From: Alicyclobacillus sacchari
GTDB lineage: Bacteria > Bacillota > Bacilli > Alicyclobacillales > Alicyclobacillaceae
Direction: 5' to 3'
DNA length: 64,000 nucleotides
Assembly: GCF_004366795.1 (NCBI RefSeq)
Contig: NZ_SORF01000005.1
Location: 124,001-188,000 of the forward strand
Below, one piece after another: positions 16,996 to 26,000 of this stretch (positions are counted from its first letter, which is position 1; each line of letters begins with the position of its first letter). The notes beneath the pieces were generated by a model. That model was not told the DNA's origin, did no database searches, and saw nothing but the letters and a program-made list of their open reading frames with translations. A program made the position numbers and the translations under genes.

Positions 16996-18809
16996 TTCAG
17001 TTCCTCCTTCCATGTCCGTGCCCAACCGTCGAGAAAGATAATTTGGCCGATGTCGATGCGCTCTCTCCAGCCGACCCTCTGCAGGATTGGCTCGTCCGCA
17101 AAGTGCGGTGTATAGCCGAGCGATAGCAGGGCGACGGGATCCACATGTGCGGGAATGCCCAAAATCGCGCGCACGTCGTCCTTTTCATACATCGATACCC
17201 ATCCCATGCCAATGCCTTCGGCACGCGCGGCCAGCCACATGTTCTCGATTGCGCAGGCTGTCGACATCAAATCGGTTTCCGGAATCGTATTGCGCCCGAG
17301 AACCACCGGACCACCGCGCGTCGAATCGTTCGTAACACAAATGGTCCACGGCGCCTCGCGCAGCCCTTCTACTTTGAGCCGCAGATAGTAATCTCTTCGC
17401 TCATCCGGAAACTTCTCACCCGCTCGCACACGTTCCCGTTCAACGGCTTCGGCGATCCGTTCGAGCACCTGCCGATCGCGAATCGCGATGAAGTTCCAGG
17501 GCTGCATATAGCCGACAGACGGCCCTTGGTGGCCGGCTTCCAAAATGCGCCGCACCACCGCCGCAGGCACAGGATCGGGCAAAAACACGCGCACGTCGCG
17601 CCTTGTCGCGATCGCCTTGTACACCGCCCTGCGTTCCGCATCGTCAAAGTCTAGAGCGATCGGCGGCGTCACGCGCGTGGCGTCGGCATCGTCAGGAACG
17701 ATAGCAGGTTCGCCGTCAGGCAGCGTGTCGGCAAACGGATTCGAGACACGAGCGTCGGCAAACGTGGCCGTTTCCGCCATGATTTCACATCCCGCTTTGA
17801 TAAGCGGCCAAGCCATCATGGCTCCCGTTCCTTCGCCGACGCGCAACCCCATGTCGAGCACAGGCGTCTTACCAAGCGCGGACAAAATTCGGCCGTGCGC
17901 TGGCTCAGGAGAACGATGCCCGGCGATGAGATACGCAGTCGTCCCCGGCCGCAACCGCGCTGCCCAGAGCGCACATACGCCTGCCAGCAAACCGTCGAGC
18001 AAAATGGCCACTCCCGATGCGCTGGCTTGCAGCATAGCCCCCGCCATCGCAGCCAGCTCAAAGCCGCCTAGTTGGGCCATGCCGGCCAACCAGTAGGCGT
18101 CACTGCCCGGTGCGTAAGCCATCTCGGCGCGGCGCCAAAGCGCACACGCTCGCTCCACCGCGTCGCGCTTGCTCGCGACCGCCTCATCGGCGATACCCGT
18201 ACCTGGACCGACCACGTCGCGCGCGTCGAGATGGAGCAACCATGCGGCAAGCGCGCTGGCCGCCGTCGTGTTGCCAATCCCCATCTCGCCGAGAATGAGC
18301 AAATCCATCCCGTCTTCTTCGATGGCCCGTGCAACAGCCTGCATACCCACCGCCAGCGCTTGCCCGCACTGCTCCTTGGTCATGGCCGGACCCGACGTAA
18401 AGTCTGCCGTACCCAGTCCCACCTTCTCAACACGCACGCGCGGGTGACGCGGCTTGCGCAAGACCCCGACGTCGTAGACGTCGAGTGCAACCCCCATGTT
18501 GCGCGCCATAACCGAAGATACGCTGGTACCCATCGCGATGTTGACCACCATCTCTTCGGTCACATGCTGGCCGTAGCGCGAGATGGAGCGGTTCGATGCG
18601 ACACCGTGATCGGCCGCGAATATGACAAATCGCGGCCTGTGCACGGATGGAATCGCTCGGCCCTGGATGGCAGCGAGATCGCATAAAATGGGCTCGAGCA
18701 GACCGAGGCTTCCGACCGGCTTGGTCAATTGATTCAGCCGATCCTGCGCTCTGGCGTACGCCCTTTGGTCGACCGGGCGTGGATCAGGAATTGGCAATGA
18801 GCCGTCCAC
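16992..18809 (-). CDS. CobT-BluB fusion: DMB phosphoribosyltransferase plus DMB synthase
   Basis: A 605-residue bifunctional protein. Residues 1 to about 357 are CobT, which activates 5,6-dimethylbenzimidazole to alpha-ribazole phosphate: QLTKPVGSLG (27-36), AADHGV (65-70), GEMGIGNTT (174-182, Glu175) and catalytic-type Glu326 in GEGTGA. Residues about 385-605 are BluB, the flavin enzyme that cuts FMNH2 with O2 to yield DMB: Asp405 in TRRDVRVF and Ser539 in GWVSM match its key Asp and Ser. The GTG at 18809 is nine bases after AAGGAG; the longer frame from 18941 has no ribosome binding site. Coupled to pduO. BluB/CobT fusions are known (Propionibacterium), but I recall the opposite domain order there. 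Confidence 0.92.
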   Translation of the reverse strand: MDGSLPIPDPRPVDQRAYARAQDRLNQLTKPVGSLGLLEPILCDLAAIQGRAIPSVHRPRFVIFAADHGVASNRSISRYGQHVTEEMVVNIAMGTSVSSVMARNMGVALDVYDVGVLRKPRHPRVRVEKVGLGTADFTSGPAMTKEQCGQALAVGMQAVARAIEEDGMDLLILGEMGIGNTTAASALAAWLLHLDARDVVGPGTGIADEAVASKRDAVERACALWRRAEMAYAPGSDAYWLAGMAQLGGFELAAMAGAMLQASASGVAILLDGLLAGVCALWAARLRPGTTAYLIAGHRSPEPAHGRILSALGKTPVLDMGLRVGEGTGAMMAWPLIKAGCEIMAETATFADARVSNPFADTLPDGEPAIVPDDADATRVTPPIALDFDDAERRAVYKAIATRRDVRVFLPDPVPAAVVRRILEAGHQGPSVGYMQPWNFIAIRDRQVLERIAEAVERERVRAGEKFPDERRDYYLRLKVEGLREAPWTICVTNDSTRGGPVVLGRNTIPETDLMSTACAIENMWLAARAEGIGMGWVSMYEKDDVRAILGIPAHVDPVALLSLGYTPHFADEPILQRVGWRERIDIGQIIFLDGWARTWKEELK

Positions 18810-18997
18810 CGCTGTCATCTCCTTCGTCGTGCGCATTTCACTTGTCTCAGATGTAACAGAACTGGCCGCAATCTGCAATGGATGGAGGGTTTCGCCACAA
18901 ACGGTCGAATATTCTGGCGGCAGCAAAGAAAAGTTACTCACCTTCAGTAGGAGACGTTGAAGGGAATGTGGTACAATAACGCTAGGAGATGATCGTC

Positions 18998-19351
18998 ATG
19001 GGCAACCATGAGCAGATATGCCCGCGCTTCGAGTCGGCTTTCGCCCTCTTGGGCAAGCGCTGGACGGGGCTCATCATACGGGTTCTTTTACAGGGTCCGA
19101 AACGATTTAAAGATATTTCGGAAATGATTCCAAACATGAGCGACCGAATGCTGGCAGAAAGGTTCAAGGAGCTTGAGAAAGCCGGCATTCTGATTCGGCA
19201 CGTGTACCCGGAAACACCCGTTCGCATTGAGTACGAATTGACGCCAAAGGGCAAGGCGCTCCGTCCGGTGATGGATGCTGTCCAACAGTGGGGCGACGAA
19301 TGGGTGACCCCTGAGGAATGTCAAGAACTCGCATCGAAATTGAGTCGCTGA
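18998..19351 (+). CDS. HxlR-family transcriptional regulator
   Basis: A 116-residue winged-helix protein of the HxlR/YodB type: FALLGKRWTGLIIRVLLQGP, RFKDISEMIPNMSDRMLAERFKELEKAGI and the wing RIEYELTPKGKAL. A conserved Cys (in EQICPRF) is present as in redox-sensing members. The ATG at 18998 is nine bases after AGGAG, which abuts an earlier ATG. It is divergent from the cobT-bluB fusion, so control of that gene is possible but unproven. Confidence 0.9.
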   Translation: MGNHEQICPRFESAFALLGKRWTGLIIRVLLQGPKRFKDISEMIPNMSDRMLAERFKELEKAGILIRHVYPETPVRIEYELTPKGKALRPVMDAVQQWGDEWVTPEECQELASKLSR

Positions 19352-19482
19352 GATCAATACAGCGATGGAAGGCTGTCATCCAACGGGTTGCCTTGGAGGC
19401 AGCCTCATTTATGTGTATAGGAAAGGTTCGCCCCTGGGTTCACAGCGGGATGTTCACACTCGGTAGCAAGGAGTGAGAGACG

Positions 19483-19950
19483 ATGGCCGAATACGCGATA
19501 CCGGGCCGATTGCAGGTTCTCGGCGTCGATATAGAGAAATCCGAACTCCCCTATCATCGAAAGCGTGTCGCCGTCACGAAAGAATTCACATTCGATGCGG
19601 CACACCACCTACATGCGTACGACGGCAAGTGTACCAATTTGCATGGCCACACGTATCGCCTGGTTGTCACCGTAAGTGGCTTTGTGAATGATATTGGCAT
19701 CGTGATCGACTTCGGCGAGTTGAAACAGATGTACCGCGATGTCATCGAACGAAAACTCGATCATCAATATCTGAACGACGTGTTGCCAAAGATGAACACG
19801 ACTGCTGAAAACATGGTGGTGTGGATCTGGGAACAACTTGAGGCAGCCTTGGCTCAATATGATACCAATCACGCGCTTCGCCTGGAGCAGGTCGATCTGT
19901 ATGAGACGCCGACGAGTAAAGCGACGGTCAAACGGGAGTGGATGGTATGA
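19483..19950 (+). CDS. queD: QueD, 6-carboxytetrahydropterin synthase
   Basis: A 155-residue enzyme that turns dihydroneopterin triphosphate into 6-carboxytetrahydropterin, the second step toward preQ0/queuosine. The zinc site is His41, His54 and His56 in FDAAHHLH and NLHGHTY, with Cys50 as catalytic Cys. The ATG follows AAGGAG by nine bases. queE starts inside its last codons. I see no preQ1 riboswitch in the leader. Confidence 0.93.
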   Translation: MAEYAIPGRLQVLGVDIEKSELPYHRKRVAVTKEFTFDAAHHLHAYDGKCTNLHGHTYRLVVTVSGFVNDIGIVIDFGELKQMYRDVIERKLDHQYLNDVLPKMNTTAENMVVWIWEQLEAALAQYDTNHALRLEQVDLYETPTSKATVKREWMV

Positions 19951-20723
19951 CCGGACGCCCCGCAGCTACAAGCTCTCGGCGAACCGTCGATTGGTTGGCG
20001 CAATATGAGCAAGCCCGCAAGGGAGATTGGCGATCCCTGCGCTTGCCGATGGTCGAGATTTTCGAAACGGTGGAGGGGGAAGGCACGCGCGCCGGCTATC
20101 CCACCGTATTTGTGCGCGTGTTTCACTGCAACCTGCGTTGTACCTGGTGCGACACACCGTACAGCTACGCCCCTGCCCAACCGGAATTCGAGGCGACGAT
20201 TGGCGAGATCGCCAGTCGAGTGAATGAGTTGGGCTGGCATCACGTCTGCCTGACTGGCGGTGAACCACTCATTCACCGCCACAAATCGCAATTGCTCGTT
20301 GACGCGATTGCGCGACTGCCCCAGGTCCAAGATGTGCACGTCGAGACCAACGGCGCGATCGACGTACGGCCGTTTGCGGCACTGCGCCATCAATCTCGCG
20401 AATTGACTGCGAAGCTGCGGTTTATCGTCGACTACAAGCTCCCGTCCAGCGGCGAGCAAGCGCAAATGGTACACGAACACCTTGCGGTTCTGTCGGAACA
20501 GGATGAACTGAAATTTGTGATCGCGGACGATCACGACTTTGACACGGCGATCGCCATATTGAAATCGTATCCGACGAAGGCGCAGGTCTTGTTCAGTCCT
20601 GTCTGGGAGTCCATGCCGCCTCACGAGCTGGTGGAACGAATGCTCAAGAACCGGCTCGCGCAGGTCAAGCTGAATCTGCAGATACACAAAGTCATTTGGG
20701 ATCCGAATCAGCGCGGTGTTTAA
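19947..20723 (+). CDS. queE: QueE, 7-carboxy-7-deazaguanine synthase
   Basis: A 258-residue radical-SAM enzyme that makes CDG from CPH4. The cluster motif is C61-x3-C65-x2-C68 in FHCNLRCTWCDTPY, preceded by EIFETVEGEGTRAG (37-50); LTGGEPLIH is the SAM-binding GGE motif. ATG at 19947 overlaps the queD stop and follows GGGAG by eight bases; a GTG at 19938 is less well placed. queC and queF are not in the window. Confidence 0.93.
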   Translation: MTGRPAATSSRRTVDWLAQYEQARKGDWRSLRLPMVEIFETVEGEGTRAGYPTVFVRVFHCNLRCTWCDTPYSYAPAQPEFEATIGEIASRVNELGWHHVCLTGGEPLIHRHKSQLLVDAIARLPQVQDVHVETNGAIDVRPFAALRHQSRELTAKLRFIVDYKLPSSGEQAQMVHEHLAVLSEQDELKFVIADDHDFDTAIAILKSYPTKAQVLFSPVWESMPPHELVERMLKNRLAQVKLNLQIHKVIWDPNQRGV

Positions 20724-20746
20724 CTCGTCGGTCGGGGGGATATGTT

Positions 20747-21427
20747 GTGGCGGTTGTCGTATTTGATGCCTATGGAACTCTGTTTGATCTGAATGGCTTG
20801 GCCGACATCGCGCGCCCATTGTTCGACAGTCAACTCGCCGCCCGTGCGTTTTGTCGGCGTTGGCGACAGCTTCACCTCGAATTCGCGTGGCAAGCGGCAT
20901 TGGTCGAGCAATACCGCGATTTCGATCAACTGGCGAAGCAGGCCCTCGATGCGGCGGTTGCCGAGCACAACCTCGTACACCCACATGTAGATGTAATAGC
21001 TGCAGACTTGCTCAAATCCATGCAAACACTTCCGGTTTATCCTGACGTGAAGCCGATGCTGGAAGAATTGACGACGTACAGGTTGGCAATTTTGTCAAAC
21101 GGCACGCTGCGAGCCCTGCAGGCCTCAGCCGTTGCGAATGATGTATTATTTTCATTCGACTTCATTCTGAGCGTCGATCCCGTTCGCACCTACAAACCCT
21201 CGCGCAAAGCGTACGCGCTTGCACAGTCAGCATTTGGCATCGAGAAACGAGACATTCTGTTTGTCTCCAGCAACAGTTGGGACGTCGCAGGCGCGAAAGC
21301 GTACGGATTCCGCACATGTTGGTGCAATCGAACCAAATCGCCGTACCTATCCCCCGGCCAAAGGCCAGATTATATGATCGCAACGCTCAGCGAATTGCCT
21401 GCCATCTTGAGCGAATGTATCCGATGA
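20747..21427 (+). CDS. HAD-superfamily hydrolase, haloacid dehalogenase type II
   Basis: A 226-residue HAD hydrolase resembling (S)-2-haloacid dehalogenases. Motif I is DAYGTLFD (7-14, nucleophile Asp7), motif II LSNGT, motif III Lys in TYKPSRKAYALA, and motif IV SSNSWDVAGAKAYGF, which is characteristic of type II dehalogenases. Many such proteins act on other substrates. GTG start seven bases after GGGGGG; just downstream of queE, so possibly in the same transcript. Confidence 0.85.
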   Translation: MAVVVFDAYGTLFDLNGLADIARPLFDSQLAARAFCRRWRQLHLEFAWQAALVEQYRDFDQLAKQALDAAVAEHNLVHPHVDVIAADLLKSMQTLPVYPDVKPMLEELTTYRLAILSNGTLRALQASAVANDVLFSFDFILSVDPVRTYKPSRKAYALAQSAFGIEKRDILFVSSNSWDVAGAKAYGFRTCWCNRTKSPYLSPGQRPDYMIATLSELPAILSECIR

Positions 21428-21470
21428 CGGCAAAAAGGGGCCGAACCAAATGGTTCGCCCCTTTTTGCCG
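21428..21470. terminator. Bidirectional terminator between the HAD gene and the SASP gene
   Basis: Arms CGGCAAAAAGGGG-CGAACC and GGTTCG-CCCCTTTTTGCCG form about 19 bp with one bulged C and a 4-base loop. The A and T runs flank the stem symmetrically, so it can stop convergent transcription from both sides. Confidence 0.9.
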
Positions 21471-21480
21471 CTCGATTGGA

Positions 21481-21678
21481 TTATACACGACCAGCAAGGT
21501 TTTGCTCAGCAAATGCAACGAGGCGCTTAGTAATCTCGCCGCCGACAGAGCCATTCTGGCGCGATGTCGTTTCGGCACCCAAGTTGACGCCGAACTCAGA
21601 AGCAATCTCGTACTTCATTTGCTCCAAAGCCTTCTCTGCCTGCGGAATCAACTTGCTGTTGTTATTGTTGTTAGCCAT
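21481..21678 (-). CDS. Alpha/beta-type small acid-soluble spore protein
   Basis: A 65-residue DNA-binding protein of the forespore that protects spore DNA from UV and heat. [19 protein letters not shown] contains the germination-protease site (EIASEFGV), and [18 protein letters not shown] is the second conserved block; an Asn run precedes them. The ATG at 21678 is eight bases after AAGGAGGT; the ATG two codons earlier is too close. A SigG-like promoter is visible upstream. Confidence 0.96.
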   Translation of the reverse strand: MANNNNNSKLIPQAEKALEQMKYEIASEFGVNLGAETTSRQNGSVGGEITKRLVAFAEQNLAGRV

Positions 21679-21718
21679 CGTCATTTACCTCCTTGTGGTG
21701 TGGTGATGATGACAGTTG

Positions 21719-21747
21719 TATTGTGACCGCATGGCGGAGAACTATGC
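21719..21747 (-). promoter_or_regulatory. Candidate SigG promoter of the SASP gene
   Basis: Minus strand GCATA (21743-21747), 17-base spacer and CACAATA (21719-21725), matching the forespore consensus GHATR-N18-CATWHTA at the -35 and at 5 of 7 positions of the -10. Confidence 0.4.
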
Positions 21748-21872
21748 TGCACTCATCATTCCACGTTATCCGATTATATCCAATCACCATAGCTCGTCCT
21801 TTGGATCGACTTACGGTGACAATACACGTATGATGGTGCTTGACCGAATGACATACGGAAGAGGATGAATTT

Positions 21873-23342
21873 ATGGAGCGAAACGAGCGGCTCGGTATTC
21901 TCGATCTCGGTTCCAACTCGTGCCGAATGTCGCTATTTGACACATTTCAAGACTCGACATATCGACCTGTTTACGAAGTCAAACAAAATGTACGACTTGC
22001 CGAAGGACTTGCGGAACATGGTGGTTTGACCAACGCAAGCCTGTTACGAGCTATGTATTGTCTGAAACGATTTGTCCATATTGGCCAATTGTACGGTGTC
22101 AATCGTTGGATTGCCGTTGCCACGGCTGCGGTTCGTCAAGCGAACAACCGCGAGGATGTACTCTCGCTGCTGGAACGCGAAACTGGTGTTACATTTCGCG
22201 TCTTGACAGGGGACGAGGAGGCCCGTTACGGATACCTCGGCGTGATCAACACGGTCGCATTGAACCATGCCTTGGTATTCGACATTGGCGGTGCAAGCAG
22301 CGAACTGTGCCTAGTCTTGAACCGCCAACTCTTGAACGCCATCAGTATCCCCTTTGGCGCACTCAATCTGCGGGAAATGTATGGTACGCTTGGCGAGGAG
22401 AAAGCTGTCGAGCGAGCTTATGCAACCGTAGCACAGGCCTTATCTGACGTTCCGTGGTTAGCACAGGCGTATTCCTTGCCACTTATCGGCCTCGGTGGAA
22501 CCGCTCGCGCCATTGCCAAGCTTCATATGGGGGATGCAGGAACTGAATGGACACGCCTGCACGGCTATTCATTCCCTGCCGCCTACACCGCATCGAAACT
22601 CCGCGAGTTGCAGGGCATGAGCGTGAGCAAACGTCGAAAAATCAAAGGCATTGCCAAACATCGAGCGGAGATCATCACATCTGGTATGGCCGTGCTGCAA
22701 GCCATCATCGATCAGGTGCATCCCGCCATTGTCTATATCAGTCGCAACGGCATTCGCGAAGGGCTTCTTTTCGACGCATTGCTGGGTCAAACGGGAACGC
22801 CAGTCGTCAGCTCTGTGCTGGCATACAGCGTGAGCAACTTCCAGCGGCAGTTTGAAGTGGATCGGAACGTCGCCGCCATTGTCACGACCGCGGCGCTTCG
22901 TCTGTTCGATGCAATGCAGTCTGATTCGGACCTGGGTCAAGAAGACCGGATCATCTTGTGGACGGCCGCACAGATAGAAGGTGCTGGTACCTATGTCCAT
23001 CCGGAAAACGCGGCGAATCACGCCGCTTACCTAGTACAATCGACATACTTGTACGGCTTGTCAAACGAACAATGGGCGCGAGTTGGACATGTGGTGAGTG
23101 GAAAAACTGGCGATCCGCGCTGCTCGAAACTCTCCGTATTGTTGCGACTTGCGCGCTGGCTCACGTTGGAACTCGGCGTCCCGCTCACCGATATCGGGTG
23201 GATCACGCAGCGGCGCGAACTGACGATCGCGGGCGGTGCTGACCTTCAAGCCATTGTGCCAGATACTGCAGACGGCAAAGTCGTCGAAGATGCGCAGCGG
23301 CTGCTTGGGATTACGCTTCACTTTTCGGAAACCACTCCCTAA
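21873..23342 (+). CDS. Ppx/GppA-family exopolyphosphatase
   Basis: A 489-residue actin-like ATPase-fold phosphatase acting on polyphosphate and/or pppGpp. LGILDLGSNSCRM (7-19) and VFDIGGASSELCLV are the two phosphate-binding loops, with AVATAAVRQANN and LTGDEEARYGYLG between them. The C-terminal about 180 residues form an HD-like helical region (LLFDALLGQ onward) as in Ppx proteins. Single gene; the ATG follows GAAGAGGATG-type purines. Ppx versus GppA specificity cannot be told. Confidence 0.9.
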   Translation: MERNERLGILDLGSNSCRMSLFDTFQDSTYRPVYEVKQNVRLAEGLAEHGGLTNASLLRAMYCLKRFVHIGQLYGVNRWIAVATAAVRQANNREDVLSLLERETGVTFRVLTGDEEARYGYLGVINTVALNHALVFDIGGASSELCLVLNRQLLNAISIPFGALNLREMYGTLGEEKAVERAYATVAQALSDVPWLAQAYSLPLIGLGGTARAIAKLHMGDAGTEWTRLHGYSFPAAYTASKLRELQGMSVSKRRKIKGIAKHRAEIITSGMAVLQAIIDQVHPAIVYISRNGIREGLLFDALLGQTGTPVVSSVLAYSVSNFQRQFEVDRNVAAIVTTAALRLFDAMQSDSDLGQEDRIILWTAAQIEGAGTYVHPENAANHAAYLVQSTYLYGLSNEQWARVGHVVSGKTGDPRCSKLSVLLRLARWLTLELGVPLTDIGWITQRRELTIAGGADLQAIVPDTADGKVVEDAQRLLGITLHFSETTP

Positions 23343-23354
23343 ATCATAAACGAA

Positions 23355-23398
23355 CAAAACGGCCCAGGTCGGACGAAAACTCTCCGCAAGCCTGGGCC
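23355..23398 (-). terminator. Terminator downstream of lgt
   Basis: Perfect 8-bp arms GGCCCAGG (23361-23368) and CCTGGGCC (23391-23398); in the minus direction the stem is followed by GTTTTGTT. It also lies 18 bases after the Ppx stop. Confidence 0.8.
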
Positions 23399-23420
23399 AT
23401 GATAAACTCCCACATACCGC

Positions 23421-24230
23421 TTATGATTCACCTTGCACACCCAACGGGGTTTTGCGCTTTTCCTTCAGGAAGATCCATATGCCAAGCACCAAACCGACAA
23501 GAACGGTCGCCAACGCAGTCCACTGTGCCGCGTCCCAGCCAAAGACGCCTCGCGGTGAGTCGCCTCGAAGCATCTCGAGGAAAAATCGGCATATGTTATA
23601 CACGACCAAGTAATACACGAACGGAAATCCGAGCGGCCAACCCTTTTTGCGCTGCAAAACGACAAAGAGAAGGGCCAAAAGCACAATATCAACCTGCCCC
23701 TCCCAAAGAACCGCCGGCCAGAGGGGTTGGTGACCATATTCTTCATAGGCCAACGTACCAGGCGGAAAGAGTACGCCAAAACCCTGGTGGGTCGGCGCAC
23801 CAAATGCGCTTCCGTTCATGAAGTCTGCATCACGGCCAATGCTTTGGCCTAACAAGATCCCTGGCGTCGCAATATCGGCAAAATGCAAGAAGCTTTGCTT
23901 CTTTCGCCACAAGTAGATGATGGACGCCGCCAGTGCACCGGCGATGCCGCCTTGAATGGACAGGCCGCCGTGCCACACCTGAAGAATCTGACCCGGATGG
24001 GACGCATAATAGCCAAAGTCAAAGAAAAAGACTTGCCAAAACCGCGCCCCCACGACACCGCCGACGAGACACAGCGGTGCAAGCGCCCACCAGTGCTCGG
24101 AATCCCCTGGGTTTCCCCGAACCTTGGCTAAGTACAGCGTGATGCCGAGGCCGAGTAAAAACGCCAGTGCAAAAATCGTGCTGTAAGAACGAACTGGAAA
24201 AGCGCCAATGTGAAACCAATACGAATGCAC
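23421..24230 (-). CDS. lgt: Lgt, prolipoprotein diacylglyceryl transferase
   Basis: A 269-residue membrane enzyme that moves diacylglycerol to the lipobox Cys of prolipoproteins (for example BtuF and GerAC here). HGGLSIQGG (87-95) contains the essential His; the signature normally GRxGNFxN reads GRDADFMN (132-139), keeping Arg133 and Asn139 but with Asp at the central Asn. About seven membrane helices. The GTG at 24230 is well spaced from AAAGGA; the GTG at 24239 is too close. Confidence 0.9.
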   Translation of the reverse strand: MHSYWFHIGAFPVRSYSTIFALAFLLGLGITLYLAKVRGNPGDSEHWWALAPLCLVGGVVGARFWQVFFFDFGYYASHPGQILQVWHGGLSIQGGIAGALAASIIYLWRKKQSFLHFADIATPGILLGQSIGRDADFMNGSAFGAPTHQGFGVLFPPGTLAYEEYGHQPLWPAVLWEGQVDIVLLALLFVVLQRKKGWPLGFPFVYYLVVYNICRFFLEMLRGDSPRGVFGWDAAQWTALATVLVGLVLGIWIFLKEKRKTPLGVQGES

Positions 24231-24307
24231 ACTTGCCACATCCTTTGTTCGAGTTAGTCACTCGTACCAATTTCCGTAGCCAGCGTACATGGATTCGCAC
24301 CGCCGCG

Positions 24308-24607
24308 TCAACTCATGGTCGTGCGACTCGTAAACTGGACGACGTGAAACCTTTTGCGGTATTTGAGGGGATGTGTACGTTTTTCGATATACGTGTGTTC
24401 CCCAGAGACGCGAGGAACAAATCCATCGTCACTCGCGGCGCCTCCAGGCTGCTGCGAATTGCGCATGGCCGCCACCAAATGAAGGTCCAGCAACTGACTG
24501 ATGCGAATGACCCGCTCGTCTAACAGATTACCCGTTTCCTCCGCGGTCTCAATCATCTTCTTGCGCAGATATTCAACCAAATCTGTGGTGTTGCCCGCGC
24601 AGGCCAT
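24308..24607 (-). CDS. Spo0E-family sporulation phosphatase-like protein
   Basis: A 99-residue protein whose first half, EYLRKKMIETAEETGNLLDERVIRISQLLDLHL, matches the two-helix Spo0E fold (about residues 10-45) with the SQ-x-LD motif. Family members dephosphorylate Spo0A-P and delay sporulation. The C-terminal half is longer than usual and rich in polar residues. ATG follows GGGGGGAA. Partner Spo0A is not in the window. Confidence 0.8.
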   Translation of the reverse strand: MACAGNTTDLVEYLRKKMIETAEETGNLLDERVIRISQLLDLHLVAAMRNSQQPGGAASDDGFVPRVSGEHTYIEKRTHPLKYRKRFHVVQFTSRTTMS

Positions 24608-24762
24608 CGAATTCCCCCCACCCAAGTGACACAAACCAACGTTCAACATTATACGACGTTTTGTCGTGTGAGGGGAAAAATAGTTGGAACAAAACCATGA
24701 CAAGATTGTCGAACAAGGTCGATTCGAAAGGGATTTCGTAAGATTGCACACAAATCGCCCGG

Positions 24763-25017
24763 TCAGCCGCGAACGAGCCGGACAATGGCGGCGACAATCG
24801 CGCTGGCAACCATCGGATCGATATATTGTGACAGCAAATCGCGTCGCAAAAAACGATGTTGAAGCAGATATTTACGGACTGTCGACAACAGCCCAAAGGC
24901 GAGGACAAAACACCCCAGCACACAAGCGATTTTCACAGAATCGCCCACTACGCGCGCGATCCCCCATGTGGCTGCGGAGCATAGCAATGCCGTCACCACG
25001 CGAATCAACCAGACCAT
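24763..25017 (-). CDS. Small membrane protein, unknown function
   Basis: An 84-residue protein with two hydrophobic segments (about 1-22 and 28-45), then a basic stretch (STVRKYLLQHRFLRRDLL) and a third weak hydrophobic segment before a basic end. I do not recognise a family. ATG follows AAGGAG by about eleven bases; an in-frame extension upstream would overlap metA and is rejected. It lies just downstream of metA on the same strand. Confidence 0.6.
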   Translation of the reverse strand: MVWLIRVVTALLCSAATWGIARVVGDSVKIACVLGCFVLAFGLLSTVRKYLLQHRFLRRDLLSQYIDPMVASAIVAAIVRLVRG

Positions 25018-25064
25018 GACGACACACCACTCCTTCCAAATGAGATGATCGCGCGAATGGAGGT

Positions 25065-26000
25065 TTACGGCTTCGCTACTCGCTTTCGAATGCGGCCGCT
25101 CAAGTCGTACGGCGTCTCCTGGTATACGCAGTAATTCAGCCAATTCGCAAACAGGAGATTGGCGTGACCACGCCATCGGTTCAGCGGCTCACGCTGCGGA
25201 TCGTCCCCAGGATAATAATTGTATGGCACATCGATTTCCAATCCTCGCTCAACGTCGCGCTGATACTCCTCCGCAAGCGTCAAAGCGTCATACTCCGGAT
25301 GTCCCGTGACGAAAATTTGGCGGGCATCGGGCGTGGCGATCAGAAATGCCCCAGCGCGGGCCGACTCGGCGAGAATATCGAGCCCTTTGACACGGCGAAT
25401 GTCGTCTGATCGGACTTCCGTATGGCGCGAATGCGGCGCAAGGAATACGTCATCAAACCCTCGCGTCAAGTTACATCGAACGTTGACCACGTGCTCGAAA
25501 ACGCCGAATGTCTTGCGCTCCAGCGCGTGTTTGGGAAGTCCATAATGCCTGTACAGCCCTGCCTGTGCAGCCCAGCAAATATGAAGGGTTGAGGTCACCG
25601 CACCCTTGGTCCAATCGAGAATATCGCAGAGCTCCGGCCAATAGGTCACTTCTTCGAACGGCAGGTGCTCGACGGGCGCTCCCGTGATGATCATTCCGTC
25701 ATACGCCTGCTGTTCCACTTCATCAAACGTCTGATAAAACGCCTCCAGATGTTCTGCGGGCGTATTTTTTGCAACATGGGACCGCATGCGCAACAACGTG
25801 ACTTCCACTTGCAGCGGAGAGTTGCCGAGCAAACGCAAAAGCTGCGTCTCGGTCACCTCTTTGCGCGGCATGAGGTTCAAGATCACAATTTTTAACGGGC
25901 GAATGTCCTGCGTATACGCTCGTTCTTCGCCCATCACAAAAATATGTTCAGACTGCAAAACTTCTTTCGCAGGTAAATGATCAGGTATCTTAATGGGCAC
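25065..26000 (-). CDS. metA: MetA, homoserine O-acyltransferase (predicted acetyltransferase)
   Basis: A 311-residue enzyme of methionine synthesis. The catalytic Cys142 is in [10 protein letters not shown], with His234 and Glu236 in GHPEYD and Lys47 in [11 protein letters not shown]. Residue 111 in GAPVE is Glu; Glu here has been linked to acetyl-CoA use and Gly to succinyl-CoA, so I predict O-acetylhomoserine as product. The GTG at 26000 follows AGAGGTGG and gives the family start [11 protein letters not shown]; the longer frame from 26018 is not needed. I see no SAM riboswitch upstream. Confidence 0.92.
   Translation of the reverse strand: MPIKIPDHLPAKEVLQSEHIFVMGEERAYTQDIRPLKIVILNLMPRKEVTETQLLRLLGNSPLQVEVTLLRMRSHVAKNTPAEHLEAFYQTFDEVEQQAYDGMIITGAPVEHLPFEEVTYWPELCDILDWTKGAVTSTLHICWAAQAGLYRHYGLPKHALERKTFGVFEHVVNVRCNLTRGFDDVFLAPHSRHTEVRSDDIRRVKGLDILAESARAGAFLIATPDARQIFVTGHPEYDALTLAEEYQRDVERGLEIDVPYNYYPGDDPQREPLNRWRGHANLLFANWLNYCVYQETPYDLSGRIRKRVAKP

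Noticed and set aside
19352-19482. Possible preQ1 riboswitch before queD
   Set aside because: A GGTTCGC-like stretch occurs, but the CCC partner and the A-rich AAAAACTA tail of preQ1-I are missing.
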